NCBI GenBank assembly: GCA_036568605.1
Contig: DATCSE010000075.1
Coordinates: 1 to 16,669 of the forward strand
Direction of reading: 5' to 3'
From: DATCSE01 sp036568605
Lineage (GTDB): Bacteria; Pseudomonadota; Gammaproteobacteria; Burkholderiales; Burkholderiaceae_C
Length of the DNA: 16,669 nucleotides
Part shown: one piece after another, positions 6,465 through 15,221 of the stretch
Position numbering within the stretch: the stretch's first letter is position 1
Layout: each line of letters opens with the position of its first letter
Translations under genes and position numbers: made by a program
The notes under the pieces: generated by a model
Database searches by the model: none
Told to the model about the DNA's origin: nothing
What the model saw: only the letters and a program-made list of their open reading frames with translations

Positions 6465-7172
6465 TCAGACCTCGAGCCACTCCTTGCGCACATCCGCATT
6501 CGCGCGCAGCGCCGCCGGCGTCCCCTCGAACACGATGCTGCCGTGGCCCATCACGTAGCAGCGCTCGGAGATTTCGAGCGCGATGGTCAGCTTCTGCTCG
6601 ACCAGCAGCACCGAGACGCCGCGGTTCTTCAGCGCCTTCAGGTACTCGGCGACCAGTTCGACGATCTTCGGCGCGAGGCCCTCGGTCGGCTCGTCGATCA
6701 TGATCAGGTCGGGGTCACCCATCAGCGTTCGGCACAGCGTCAGCATCTGTTGCTCGCCGCCCGAGAGCACGCCGGCCTCGGTGTGCTCGCGCTCCTTCAG
6801 GCGCGGGAACATCGTGTACATGTCGGCGAAGGTCCAGCGCGGCTTCTGGTCCTTGCCGTTCCTGCCGCGCTTCTCGCCGAGCTGCAGGTTCTGGTGCACC
6901 GTCAGCTTCGGAAAGATGTCGCGGTTCTCCGGCACGTAGCCGATGCCGCGGTGCGCGATGTCGAACGCGTGATGGCCGAGGATCTCCTGGTCGCGGAACT
7001 TGACCGAACCCTCACCCGCGACCAGGCCCATGATGGTCTTGACCGTCGTCGAGCGGCCCGAGCCGTTGCGGCCCAACAGGCTGACGATCTCGCCCTCGCC
7101 GACCGTCATGTCGACGCCGTGCAGGATGTGGCTTTTGCCGTAGTAGGCGTGCAGTCCAGTGAGTTGCAGCAT
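6465..7172 (-). CDS. livF: Branched-chain amino acid-type ABC transporter ATPase, LivF
   Basis: 235 residues, the normal LivF length. One of two cytoplasmic ATPases powering a HAAT-family importer. Visible: Walker A region GRNGSGRS at 34-41, YVPENRDIFP at 79-88, signature LSGGEQQM at 136-143, Walker B LIMIDEP at 156-162, and LLVEQ at 189-193. The unusual point is Arg40 (codon CGC on the minus strand) where Walker A normally has lysine; everything else is intact and there is no sign of decay. The start at 7172 gives the usual MLQLTGLHAYYG N-terminus but has no clear ribosome binding site. It is the last transporter gene, separated from livG by 143 bp holding a long hairpin repeat, and is followed after 117 bp by the beta-oxidation cluster. 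Substrate specificity is not readable from the ATPase. Confidence 0.92.
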   Translation of the reverse strand: MLQLTGLHAYYGKSHILHGVDMTVGEGEIVSLLGRNGSGRSTTVKTIMGLVAGEGSVKFRDQEILGHHAFDIAHRGIGYVPENRDIFPKLTVHQNLQLGEKRGRNGKDQKPRWTFADMYTMFPRLKEREHTEAGVLSGGEQQMLTLCRTLMGDPDLIMIDEPTEGLAPKIVELVAEYLKALKNRGVSVLLVEQKLTIALEISERCYVMGHGSIVFEGTPAALRANADVRKEWLEV

Positions 7173-7195
7173 GGCGTGTCAGCAGAGGATTTTTA

Positions 7196-7283
7196 GACGC
7201 AAAGGCGCAAAGGAGCGCAAAGACGCCAAGAAGACCGGCTTCTTTCTCTTTGCGTCTTTGCGTTCCCTTTGCGCCTTTGCGTC
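7196..7283. repeat. GACGCAAAGGCGCAAAGG-type long inverted repeat between livG and livF
   Basis: Left arm 7196-7226 and right arm 7252-7283 are nearly perfect inverted repeats (31 and 32 bases, one indel and about two mismatches), with a 25-base loop. The arms themselves contain short CGCAAAG direct repeats. It is a recognisable dispersed intergenic repeat type in betaproteobacteria. It begins 24 bp upstream of the livF start, so it could stall transcription or protect the upstream mRNA. Confidence 0.85.
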
Positions 7284-7315
7284 CAAGAAACCTCTCATGG
7301 TCCGTGTCGTCGCTT

Positions 7316-8101
7316 CTAGTGCCCCGCCTCGGCCGCCTGCGCCTCGGCCAGCACCGAGCCCAGGTACGCCTCCTGCACGCGCGGGTTGGCGCGCACCTTG
7401 TCGGGCGTGTCGAACGCGATCACCTCGCCATAGACCAGCACCGCGATCTTGTCCGCGAGGCCGAACACGACGCCCATGTCGTGCTCGACGGTCAGCAGCG
7501 TCTTGCCCACCGTGACATCGCGGATCAGCTCGATGAAGCGCGCGGTCTCGCTCTTGCTCATGCCGGCGGTCGGCTCGTCGAGCAGGATCACGTTCGCGCC
7601 GCCGGCGATCGTGATGCCGATCTCGAGCGCGCGCTGCTCGGCGTAGGTCAGGTTCATCGCCAGCGTGTCGCGTTTGCGCTCGAGGCGGATGTCGTAGACG
7701 AGCTGCTCGGCGCGATCGTTCGCGTCCTTCAGCCCGGCCAGGAATTTCCAGAACGCGTAGCGGTAGCCCAGCGACCACAGCACGCCGCAGCGCAGGTTCT
7801 CGAACACCGAGAGCCGGCCGAAGATGTTGGTGATCTGGAAGCTGCGCGACAACCCCTTGCGGTTGATCTCGAACGGCGCGAGCCCGTCGATGCGCTCGCC
7901 GTTGAGCCGCACTTCGCCGCTGGTGGCCCCGAAGCGGCCGCTGATCAGGTTGAACAGCGTGGACTTGCCGGCGCCGTTCGGCCCGATGATCGCGACCCGC
8001 TCGCCGGGCGTGACCGCGAGGTTCGCGGACCGGATGATCTGCGTCCTGCCGAAGGACTTGCACAGGTCCTTCAGCTCGACGGCATACGCCCCTCCCCTCA
8101 T
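7316..8101 (-). CDS. livG: Branched-chain amino acid-type ABC transporter ATPase, LivG
   Basis: 261 residues, the expected LivG length and the partner ATPase of LivF. Canonical Walker A GPNGAGKST at 40-48 (lysine present, unlike LivF), Q-loop FQITNIFG at 88-95, the degenerate LivG-type signature LTYAEQRALEIG at 151-162, Walker B VILLDEPTAGM at 171-181, and H-loop VEHDMG at 205-210. The start at 8101 is supported by GGAGGAG about 6 bp upstream and by the ATGA overlap with the livM stop (8100-8098), implying coupled translation. The gene is read well upstream of this point in the same frame, but that part is antisense-like or livM-overlapping and not LivG-like. A hairpin repeat follows before livF. 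Confidence 0.94.
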   Translation of the reverse strand: MRGGAYAVELKDLCKSFGRTQIIRSANLAVTPGERVAIIGPNGAGKSTLFNLISGRFGATSGEVRLNGERIDGLAPFEINRKGLSRSFQITNIFGRLSVFENLRCGVLWSLGYRYAFWKFLAGLKDANDRAEQLVYDIRLERKRDTLAMNLTYAEQRALEIGITIAGGANVILLDEPTAGMSKSETARFIELIRDVTVGKTLLTVEHDMGVVFGLADKIAVLVYGEVIAFDTPDKVRANPRVQEAYLGSVLAEAQAAEAGH

Positions 8102-9453
8102 GCCAACTCCTCCGCGCGGATCGCCTCGGCGATCTCGGTCTGCACCTCGCCCCAGCGGCGCGCGAAGCGCCGCCGCGCGAACTCGAACCCGAGCAGCCCG
8201 ACCAGCGCGATCGCAAACGCGCCCAGCCAGCTCGCCGCACCCTTCGCGTTGAGCATCACGCCCATGAACTTCATCTCCGGTCCCAGCGCCTCGTTGAGCT
8301 GCAGGTGGTACACCATCTCGATCATCGCGGCGACGCCGACGAACAGCACGAGCCCGGTCACGGCCAGCGCCGCGTAGCCGGTGAGCAGCCGGCCGAGCTT
8401 GCCGAACTTCGCGACCCGCAGGTTCAGCATGATCAGGCTCGCGATGCCGCCCGGCGCATACATCACCATCAGCAGGAAGACGAGGCCCAGGTACAGCAGC
8501 CACGCCTTCGTCAACTCCGACAGCAGCACCAGCGAGACGACCATCAGCACCGCGCCGATGATGGGGCCGAAGAAGAAGGTCGCACCGCCGAGGAAGGTGA
8601 ACAGCAGGTACGCGCCAGAGCGCGCCGCGCCGACCACCTCGGCCGTCGCGATCTCGAAGTTCAGCGCGTACATGCCGCCCGCCATCCCGGCGAAGAAGCC
8701 GGCGATGATGAACGCGATGTAGCGCACCTTCTGCGTGCTGTAGCCGATGAACTCCACCCGTTCGGGGTTGTCGCGCACCGCGTTGAGGATGCGGCCCAGC
8801 GGCGTGCGCGTGAACGCATACATCAGCGCGGTGCAGACGAAGGTGTAGACCGCGAGCAGGTAGTAGACCTGGATCTGCGGCCCGAACGTGATGCCCAGGA
8901 ACGGCTTGCCGGCGGTGCGGTTTGCGTTGACCCCCGCTTCGCCGCCGAAGAACTCCGGCACCATCAGCGACATCGCGAACACCAGTTCGCCGACGCCCAG
9001 CGTGATCATCGCGAAGGTCGTGCCCGACTTCTTGGTCGTCACGAAGCCCAGCAGCACCGCGAAGAACAACCCCGAGACGCCGCCGACCAGCGGGATCAGG
9101 CTGACCGGCAGCGGGAACGTGCCGTCGCCGACCGCTTTCAGCGCGTGGATCGCGATATAGGTGCCCAGCCCGCTGTAGACCGCGTGCCCGAAGCTCAGCA
9201 TGCCGCCCTGTCCGAGCAGCATGTTGTACGAGAGGCAGGCGACGATCGCGATGCCGATCTGCGACAGCATCGTCACGCCCAGCCCGCTGGCGAACACCTG
9301 CGGCGCAACGGCCAGCACGATCGCGAAGACCAGCCAGACGATCAGGTCGCGCCGGCCCATTGCACCGTAGCGTTGCGGCGACCCGGCACCCGCGGGCATG
9401 GCCCGCGAGGCGGAGGACGAAGAAGTGGACGTCGTCGAAGCGATCGAGCTCAT
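8098..9453 (-). CDS. livM: Branched-chain amino acid-type ABC transporter permease, LivM, with extended C-terminus
   Basis: 451 residues, about 100 longer than typical LivM. Residues 1-31 are Ser/Thr/Ala-rich with no family resemblance. The permease core runs from about 35 to 345, with the LivM hallmarks LSYNMLLGQGGMLSFGHA (74-91) and the cytoplasmic coupling loop LGRILNAVRDNPERVEFIGYS (219-239). The tail 346-451 adds further hydrophobic segments (about 358-380 and 406-425) and a basic, then acidic, helix. The start at 9453 has GGGAGGG upstream at good spacing and leaves 4 bp after the livH stop; ATGs at codons 19 and 32 are possible alternatives that would remove the low-complexity leader. 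It forms the membrane channel with LivH. The extension is not a frameshift or fusion with a recognisable domain. Confidence 0.92.
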   Translation of the reverse strand: MSSIASTTSTSSSSASRAMPAGAGSPQRYGAMGRRDLIVWLVFAIVLAVAPQVFASGLGVTMLSQIGIAIVACLSYNMLLGQGGMLSFGHAVYSGLGTYIAIHALKAVGDGTFPLPVSLIPLVGGVSGLFFAVLLGFVTTKKSGTTFAMITLGVGELVFAMSLMVPEFFGGEAGVNANRTAGKPFLGITFGPQIQVYYLLAVYTFVCTALMYAFTRTPLGRILNAVRDNPERVEFIGYSTQKVRYIAFIIAGFFAGMAGGMYALNFEIATAEVVGAARSGAYLLFTFLGGATFFFGPIIGAVLMVVSLVLLSELTKAWLLYLGLVFLLMVMYAPGGIASLIMLNLRVAKFGKLGRLLTGYAALAVTGLVLFVGVAAMIEMVYHLQLNEALGPEMKFMGVMLNAKGAASWLGAFAIALVGLLGFEFARRRFARRWGEVQTEIAEAIRAEELA

Positions 9454-9457
9454 CGTC

Positions 9458-10483
9458 TCAGCCCTCCCGCGTGCCCATCAGCCCCTTCGGGCGGAAGATC
9501 AGGATCAGCACGAGAAACAGATACGGCAGGATGGGCGCGATCTGCGACAGCGTCAGGTTCAGCAGCGAGTGACTGCCTGCGAGCTTGAGGCCCAACCCGG
9601 CCAGCATGCCGGAGAGCGAGTAGTCCAGCGCGACCGCGAAGGTCTGGATCACGCCGATCAGCAGCGACGCGACGAACGCGCCGGCGAGCGACCCCATCCC
9701 GCCGACCACGACGACGACGAAGATCACCGAGCCCACGGTCGCCGCCATCGACGGCTCGGTCACGAAGGTGCTGCCGCCGATCACGCCGGCCAGCCCGGCC
9801 AGCCCGGCGCCGGCGCCGAACACCAGCATGAACACGCGCGGCACGTTATGGCCCAGCGCCTCGACCATCTCGGGGTGGGTCAGCGCGCTCTGGATCACCA
9901 GGCCGATGCGGGTGCGCGACAGCATCAGCCACAGCGCGACCAGCATCAGCAGCGCGACCAGCATCATGAACCCGCGCGTCGCCGGGAACGGCGAGCAGAC
10001 GATGCGCACCGCCGCATCGGCCGCCCGGCACATCGCCGCCGGGGCCGCGCCCCAGACGACGTGCAGCCCGTCCAGCGACGAGTTGACCAGCGTGAAGGCC
10101 GGCCCGCGCAGGCTTTCCGGCGGCTGGAACTCGACCGCGGTGCGGCCCCAGATCAGCTGCACCAGCTCGAGGATCACGTACGACAGCCCGAACGTGATCA
10201 GCAGCTCGGGCACATGGCCGAACTTGTGCACGCGGCGCAGGCAGTAGCGCTCGAACATCGCGCCCAGTGCCGCGACGACCAGCGGCGCGACGATCAGCCC
10301 GGGCCAGAAGCCGATGAAGCGCGCCACCGTGTAGGCCACGTAGGCGCCGACCATGTAGAAGCTCGCGTGCGCGAAGTTCAGCACGCCCATCATGCTGAAG
10401 ATCAGCGTCAGGCCCGAACTCAGCATGAACAGCAACAGCCCGTAGCTCAGGCCGTTGAGCATCGATATCGTGAAGAACTCCAT
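9458..10483 (-). CDS. livH: Branched-chain amino acid-type ABC transporter permease, LivH
   Basis: 341 residues, an integral inner-membrane permease. The N-terminus MEFFTISMLNGLSYGLLLFM and the segment LTLIFSMMGVLNFAHASFYMVGAY (25-48) are diagnostic of LivH. The coupling loop to the ATPases is at about 190-220 (RTRIGLVIQSALTHPEMVEALG). It is somewhat longer than the roughly 300-residue E. coli protein, mainly through a periplasmic stretch at about 116-168 carrying two cysteines (152, 163). There is no clear ribosome binding site. The gene begins 114 bp after the binding-protein stop, with a terminator-like hairpin between, and ends 4 bp before livM. Confidence 0.93.
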   Translation of the reverse strand: MEFFTISMLNGLSYGLLLFMLSSGLTLIFSMMGVLNFAHASFYMVGAYVAYTVARFIGFWPGLIVAPLVVAALGAMFERYCLRRVHKFGHVPELLITFGLSYVILELVQLIWGRTAVEFQPPESLRGPAFTLVNSSLDGLHVVWGAAPAAMCRAADAAVRIVCSPFPATRGFMMLVALLMLVALWLMLSRTRIGLVIQSALTHPEMVEALGHNVPRVFMLVFGAGAGLAGLAGVIGGSTFVTEPSMAATVGSVIFVVVVVGGMGSLAGAFVASLLIGVIQTFAVALDYSLSGMLAGLGLKLAGSHSLLNLTLSQIAPILPYLFLVLILIFRPKGLMGTREG

Positions 10484-10528
10484 CGTCGGTGCGCGAAGAT
10501 TTTCTCGTGTATCGGGCCGGCAGGGCCC

Positions 10529-10562
10529 ACAAACAAAATGGCCCGGCGGATCACTCCGGGCC
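10529..10562 (-). terminator. Terminator-like hairpin after the binding-protein gene
   Basis: On the minus strand GGCCCGG (10562-10556) and CCGGGCC (10546-10540) form a 7-bp GC stem around a 9-base loop, followed directly by the T-rich ATTTTGTTTGT (10539-10529). It lies 36 bp past the binding-protein stop and 46 bp before livH. It probably gives partial termination, so that more binding protein than permease is made. Confidence 0.6.
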
Positions 10563-10597
10563 CATTCTCGCGCTCGGGATACTCGCGCTCGGATTTC

Positions 10598-11887
10598 TTA
10601 CGACGCCGCGGGTCGCGACATCTGGCAGCTCGTCGGCGTGCTCGAGACGTATGGCGGGTACTCGGCCACCGGCGCCAGCGTCATGCCGGTGTTTTCGGGG
10701 CTGTACGGATACTTGGAATCGGCCTTCTGCCAGACGGTCATGTACAGCGACTGCTGCAGCTGGTGGTCGGACTTGCGCATCTCGGTCTCGCCGCCGAACG
10801 CGCTCTTGACCTTCAGGCCTTCCATCGCGAACGCGACCTTGACCGGATCGGTGGACTTGGCCTTGGCCATCGCCTCGCCGAGGTACTCGTAGATGCGCAC
10901 GATGGAGCCTGTATACAGGTCGTCGTTGAACTTGGCCTTGAAATCGTTCATCAGGGTCTGGTAGGCGCCACCCATGTTGTAGTGGGCATAGGCCACCTGG
11001 TACACCTTGCCGGCACCGGTCTGGCCCAGTGCGGTCGGCGTGCCGGTGACGCCGGTGTAGTAGGTGAAGAACTTGCCGGTGTAGCCGCCTTCGTTCGCGG
11101 CCTTGACGAGCAGCGCGAGGTCGGAGCCCCAGTTCCCGGTGATCACGCTGTCGGCGCCGGACGCCTTGATCTTCGCGATGTACGGCGCGAAGTCGCGCAC
11201 CTGCGCGAGCGGGTGCAGGTCTTCGCCGACGATCTCGATGTCGGGCCGCTTGCGCTTCAGGTCCTCCTTCGCATACCGCGCGACCTGCTGGCCGTGCGAG
11301 TAGTTCTGGTTCAGCAGATAGATCTTGTGGACGTCCTTCTGGTCCTTGATGAAGGTGGTCATCGCTTCCATCTTCATCGTCGTGTCGGCGTCGAAGCGGA
11401 AGTGCCAGAAGCTGCACTTGCTGTTGGTCAGGTCCGGATCGACTGCCGCCTCGTTCAGGAAGACGATCTCCTTGCCCGGGTTGCGTTCGTTGTGCTTGTT
11501 GATCGCATCGACCAGCGGGATCGCGACCGACGAGCCGTTGCCCTGGATCACATAGCGTATGCCCTGGTCGATCGCCGACTTCAGCGCATTCAGGCTCTCG
11601 GTCGGACTCAGCTTGTTGTCGACGCCGATGACCTCGAACTTCACGCCGGCCGGGTTGGCAGCACTGGCCCGCTCGGCAATGAACTGCTGCGACTTCAGCT
11701 GATTCGTGCCGACCGGACCCATCAGGCCGGTCAGCGGGTCTATCCACATCAGCTTGACGGTCTGCCCAGCGAGCGGCTTCGCAGCGGGCTTGGCCTGGGC
11801 CAGCACGGCACCGGCCGTGACGGCCAGCGCAGCCCCCAGCGCCACGTTGAAAACCCGCCGGTTGAACGATGTCGCGCTGGACTGCAT
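10598..11887 (-). CDS. Periplasmic substrate-binding protein of a branched-chain amino acid-type ABC transporter
   Basis: 429 residues. N-terminal signal MQSSATSFNRRVFNVALG followed by a hydrophobic stretch and an AQA cleavage site near residue 32; the NRRVF motif resembles a twin-arginine signal, though Sec export is also possible. The mature part is a type I periplasmic binding fold: VKLMWIDPLTGLMGPVG near the start, QGNGSSVAIPLVDAI, and LLNQNYSHGQQVA in the interdomain region. The Liv-type C-terminus (EYPPYVSSTPTSC) is complete. The start at 11887 is supported by CAGGAG 7 bp upstream; the frame extends upstream to 12058, but that part lacks protein character. It is first gene of the transporter cluster and divergent from selO. 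Ligand unknown: members of this family bind leucine-type amino acids but also amides, aromatic and other carboxylates, and the adjacent beta-oxidation genes make an acid plausible. Confidence 0.92.
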   Translation of the reverse strand: MQSSATSFNRRVFNVALGAALAVTAGAVLAQAKPAAKPLAGQTVKLMWIDPLTGLMGPVGTNQLKSQQFIAERASAANPAGVKFEVIGVDNKLSPTESLNALKSAIDQGIRYVIQGNGSSVAIPLVDAINKHNERNPGKEIVFLNEAAVDPDLTNSKCSFWHFRFDADTTMKMEAMTTFIKDQKDVHKIYLLNQNYSHGQQVARYAKEDLKRKRPDIEIVGEDLHPLAQVRDFAPYIAKIKASGADSVITGNWGSDLALLVKAANEGGYTGKFFTYYTGVTGTPTALGQTGAGKVYQVAYAHYNMGGAYQTLMNDFKAKFNDDLYTGSIVRIYEYLGEAMAKAKSTDPVKVAFAMEGLKVKSAFGGETEMRKSDHQLQQSLYMTVWQKADSKYPYSPENTGMTLAPVAEYPPYVSSTPTSCQMSRPAAS

Positions 11888-11970
11888 GGTGAGCTCCTGG
11901 AGGCGAGATTGGATCGCGTGCAAAGGTAAAGGAAACCCGTTGGAGCAGTTACAGGGACTACCCCAAACGA

Positions 11971-11988
11971 CTGTCGCACCGGCGACAG
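11971..11988. promoter_or_regulatory. Inverted repeat in the divergent selO/transporter intergenic region
   Basis: CTGTCGC-ACCG-GCGACAG is a perfect 7-bp dyad in the 227-bp region between the transporter operon (start 11887) and selO (start 12115). Nearby are GGGACTACCCC (11954-11964) and two GCATGC blocks (11996-12001, 12004-12009). Its position suits an operator for divergent promoters. I see no clear -35/-10 pair for the transporter, and no regulator is encoded nearby. Confidence 0.3.
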
Positions 11989-12114
11989 AGGGCCTGCATG
12001 CACGCATGCCGGCGCTGCGCGCATCGCGTCGTCGCGAACGTTCGCGTCCGCTCTTCATGCGCTTCCTTTGTCCTTGCTGCCGCCTCGCGCGAAGCCGCTC
12101 GCTACACTGGTTCG

Positions 12115-13661
<1,547 letters not shown>

Positions 13662-13665
<4 letters not shown>

Positions 13666-14078
13666 AACAAGCCGACGACAACAAGAGCTACCAGGTCCAG
13701 AAGACGGACGCCGAATGGCGTGATCAGCTCGACCCGATGCAGTACCAGGTTGCCCGCCACGCGGCGACCGAACGGCCGTTCTCGGGCAAGTACTGGGACC
13801 ACTGGGACGACGGCCGCTACAACTGCATAGGCTGCGGCACGCCGCTGTTCGCGTCCGACACGAAGTTCGACGCCGGCTGCGGCTGGCCCAGCTACTTCCA
13901 GCCGATCAACAGCGAGGTGATCGAGCGCGTCGTCGACAAGAGCCACGGCATGGTGCGCATCGAGGTGCGCTGCAACAAGTGCGGCTCGCACCTGGGCCAT
14001 GTGTTCGACGACGGCCCGGAGCCGACCGGGGAGCGCTACTGCATCAACTCGGCCGCGATAAACTTCGCGCCGAAATAG
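13662..14078 (+). CDS. msrB: Peptide-methionine (R)-S-oxide reductase MsrB
   Basis: 138 residues, full length. It reduces the R-epimer of methionine sulfoxide in proteins using thioredoxin. Visible: zinc ligands in CIGC (55, 58) and CNKC (104, 107), GCGWPSY with Cys73 as likely resolving cysteine, HLGHVFDDGP (110-119), and catalytic Cys127 in RYCINSAAINF. There is no signal peptide, so it acts in the cytoplasm. Its ATG overlaps the selO TGA (ATGA at 13662-13665), implying translational coupling, which fits a shared role in oxidative stress. A REP-like repeat follows the stop by 15 bp. Confidence 0.96.
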
Positions 14079-14092
14079 GGCTTGGCGAGCGA

Positions 14093-14156
14093 CCGTTCGC
14101 GCTGAGGCTGTCGAAGCGCCAGAACACGGAGGCTTCGACAAGCTCAGCCCGAACGG
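14093..14156. repeat. REP-like CCGTTCG...CTTCGACAAGCTCAG inverted repeat
   Basis: Arms 14093-14117 and 14132-14156 are imperfect 25-bp inverted repeats with a 14-base loop, carrying the CCGTTCG, CTGAG and GTCGAAGC blocks of a dispersed repeat common in beta- and gammaproteobacteria. A related copy is at 16089-16162. It occupies the gap between msrB and yciB and could act as a terminator or mRNA stabiliser. Confidence 0.85.
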
Positions 14157-14172
14157 CTTGTTCTCCCATTCA

Positions 14173-14817
14173 ATGAAGTTCTTCCTCGACTTTCTGCCGA
14201 TCATCCTGTTCTTCGGCACCGCGAAATACGCCGAGAGCCACGTCGATTGGGCCGCGCGCTTCGCGACCGACCATTTCGGCTTCATCGTCTCCGGCGGCGT
14301 CGTCGGCACCGAGGAGGCGCCGGCGCTGCTGGCCACGGTGGTCGTGATCCTCGCGACGACCGCGCAGATCGCCTACCTGCTCGCGCGCGGCCGCAAGGTC
14401 GACCTGATGCTGTGGATGACCTTCGTGCTGGCCGTCGTGCTCGGCGGCGCAACGATCTGGTTCCACAACCCGACCTTCATCAAGTGGAAACCCAGCGTGC
14501 TGTACTGGGCGATGGGCCTGGCGTTCTGGGCCAGCCAGACGCTGTTCCGCAAGAACCTGCTGCAGACGCTGATCGGTGAGCAGCTCGAGCTGCCGGCCGC
14601 CGTCTGGCAGCGCCTGAACTTCGCATGGATCGCGTTCTTCGCGCTGATGGGCCTGCTGAACCTGTACGTCGCGTACAGCTTCTCGACCTCGACCTGGTTC
14701 ACGTTCAAGGCGTTCGGCACGACCGGGCTGATGCTGCTGTTCATGCTCGCGCAGGGTTTCTACCTGAGCCGGCACCTGAAACCCGAAGCGGAGTCGGCGC
14801 CGGGGCCGCAGCCATGA
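14173..14817 (+). CDS. yciB: Inner membrane-spanning protein YciB (septation protein A)
   Basis: 214 residues with about five or six membrane segments (roughly 3-20, 50-72, 77-96, 108-124, 149-168, 180-200). The signature MKFFLDFLPIILFF at the N-terminus and HNPTFIKWKPSVLYW at 98-112 identify the YciB/IspA septation protein family, inner-membrane proteins that affect cell-envelope synthesis and division. The family is usually about 180 residues; here the loop around 39-50 and the C-terminal Pro/Ala tail are a little longer. The start at 14173 matches the family N-terminus; an in-frame ATG at 14158 adds only five residues that overlap the repeat edge. No strong ribosome binding site. The stop overlaps bolA (ATGA at 14814-14817). 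Confidence 0.93.
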   Translation: MKFFLDFLPIILFFGTAKYAESHVDWAARFATDHFGFIVSGGVVGTEEAPALLATVVVILATTAQIAYLLARGRKVDLMLWMTFVLAVVLGGATIWFHNPTFIKWKPSVLYWAMGLAFWASQTLFRKNLLQTLIGEQLELPAAVWQRLNFAWIAFFALMGLLNLYVAYSFSTSTWFTFKAFGTTGLMLLFMLAQGFYLSRHLKPEAESAPGPQP

Positions 14818-15119
14818 CCGGCGTCGGCACGACCGCACCGGCCCAGGCCGGTGGCGGCGTCAGCGCCGGCCAGATCGAGGCGGCCTTGCGCGAGGCGCTT
14901 GCACCGCTGGCGCTGGACGTGCGCGACGACAGCCATCTGCACGCCGGCCACGCCGGCGCCCGCGAGGGCCGTCATTTTTCGGTGCGCATCGTCAGCGCGC
15001 GCTTCAACGGTTTGTCACGATTGGCACGACATCGGCTCGTATATGATTCGCTGAACGCGCTGATCCCGCGCGGCATCCACGCCCTGGCGATCGACGCCCG
15101 TGCACCGGGCGATCACTGA
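14814..15119 (+). CDS. bolA: BolA family protein
   Basis: 101 residues. The BolA core is visible from about 20 to 97: SHLHAGH at 40-46, FSVRIVSARFNGLSRLARHRLVYDSL in the middle (helix-turn region with invariant His73 in RHR) and ALAIDARAP at the end. BolA proteins bind monothiol glutaredoxins and take part in [2Fe-2S] handling and stress-related morphology. Residues 1-18 are a Gly/Ala-rich leader not shared by the family, so a downstream start is conceivable, but the ATGA overlap with yciB supports 14814. BolA versus IbaG cannot be fully separated here. The next gene starts 102 bp later. Confidence 0.9.
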   Translation: MTGVGTTAPAQAGGGVSAGQIEAALREALAPLALDVRDDSHLHAGHAGAREGRHFSVRIVSARFNGLSRLARHRLVYDSLNALIPRGIHALAIDARAPGDH

Positions 15120-15221
15120 ATCCTCCTTCGTCGACGCTTGCCCGCACCGCCGGCGCGCTGCGCGCGATTCGACATCCCCACTCTCATCCTTCTCATCCGC
15201 TTCCAGTTGAAAGGCATCGCC

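Noticed and set aside
4218..7196. A 992-codon open frame on the plus strand, opposite the hydratase/dehydrogenase and livF
   Set aside because: Its product is a His/Arg/Leu/Ala-rich low-similarity sequence typical of antisense frames in GC-rich DNA, while the minus strand holds two clear enzyme families with intact motifs.
9398..11929. An 843-codon plus-strand open frame across livH and the binding-protein gene
   Set aside because: Antisense shadow with biased composition and no recognisable motif; the minus strand encodes complete transporter proteins.
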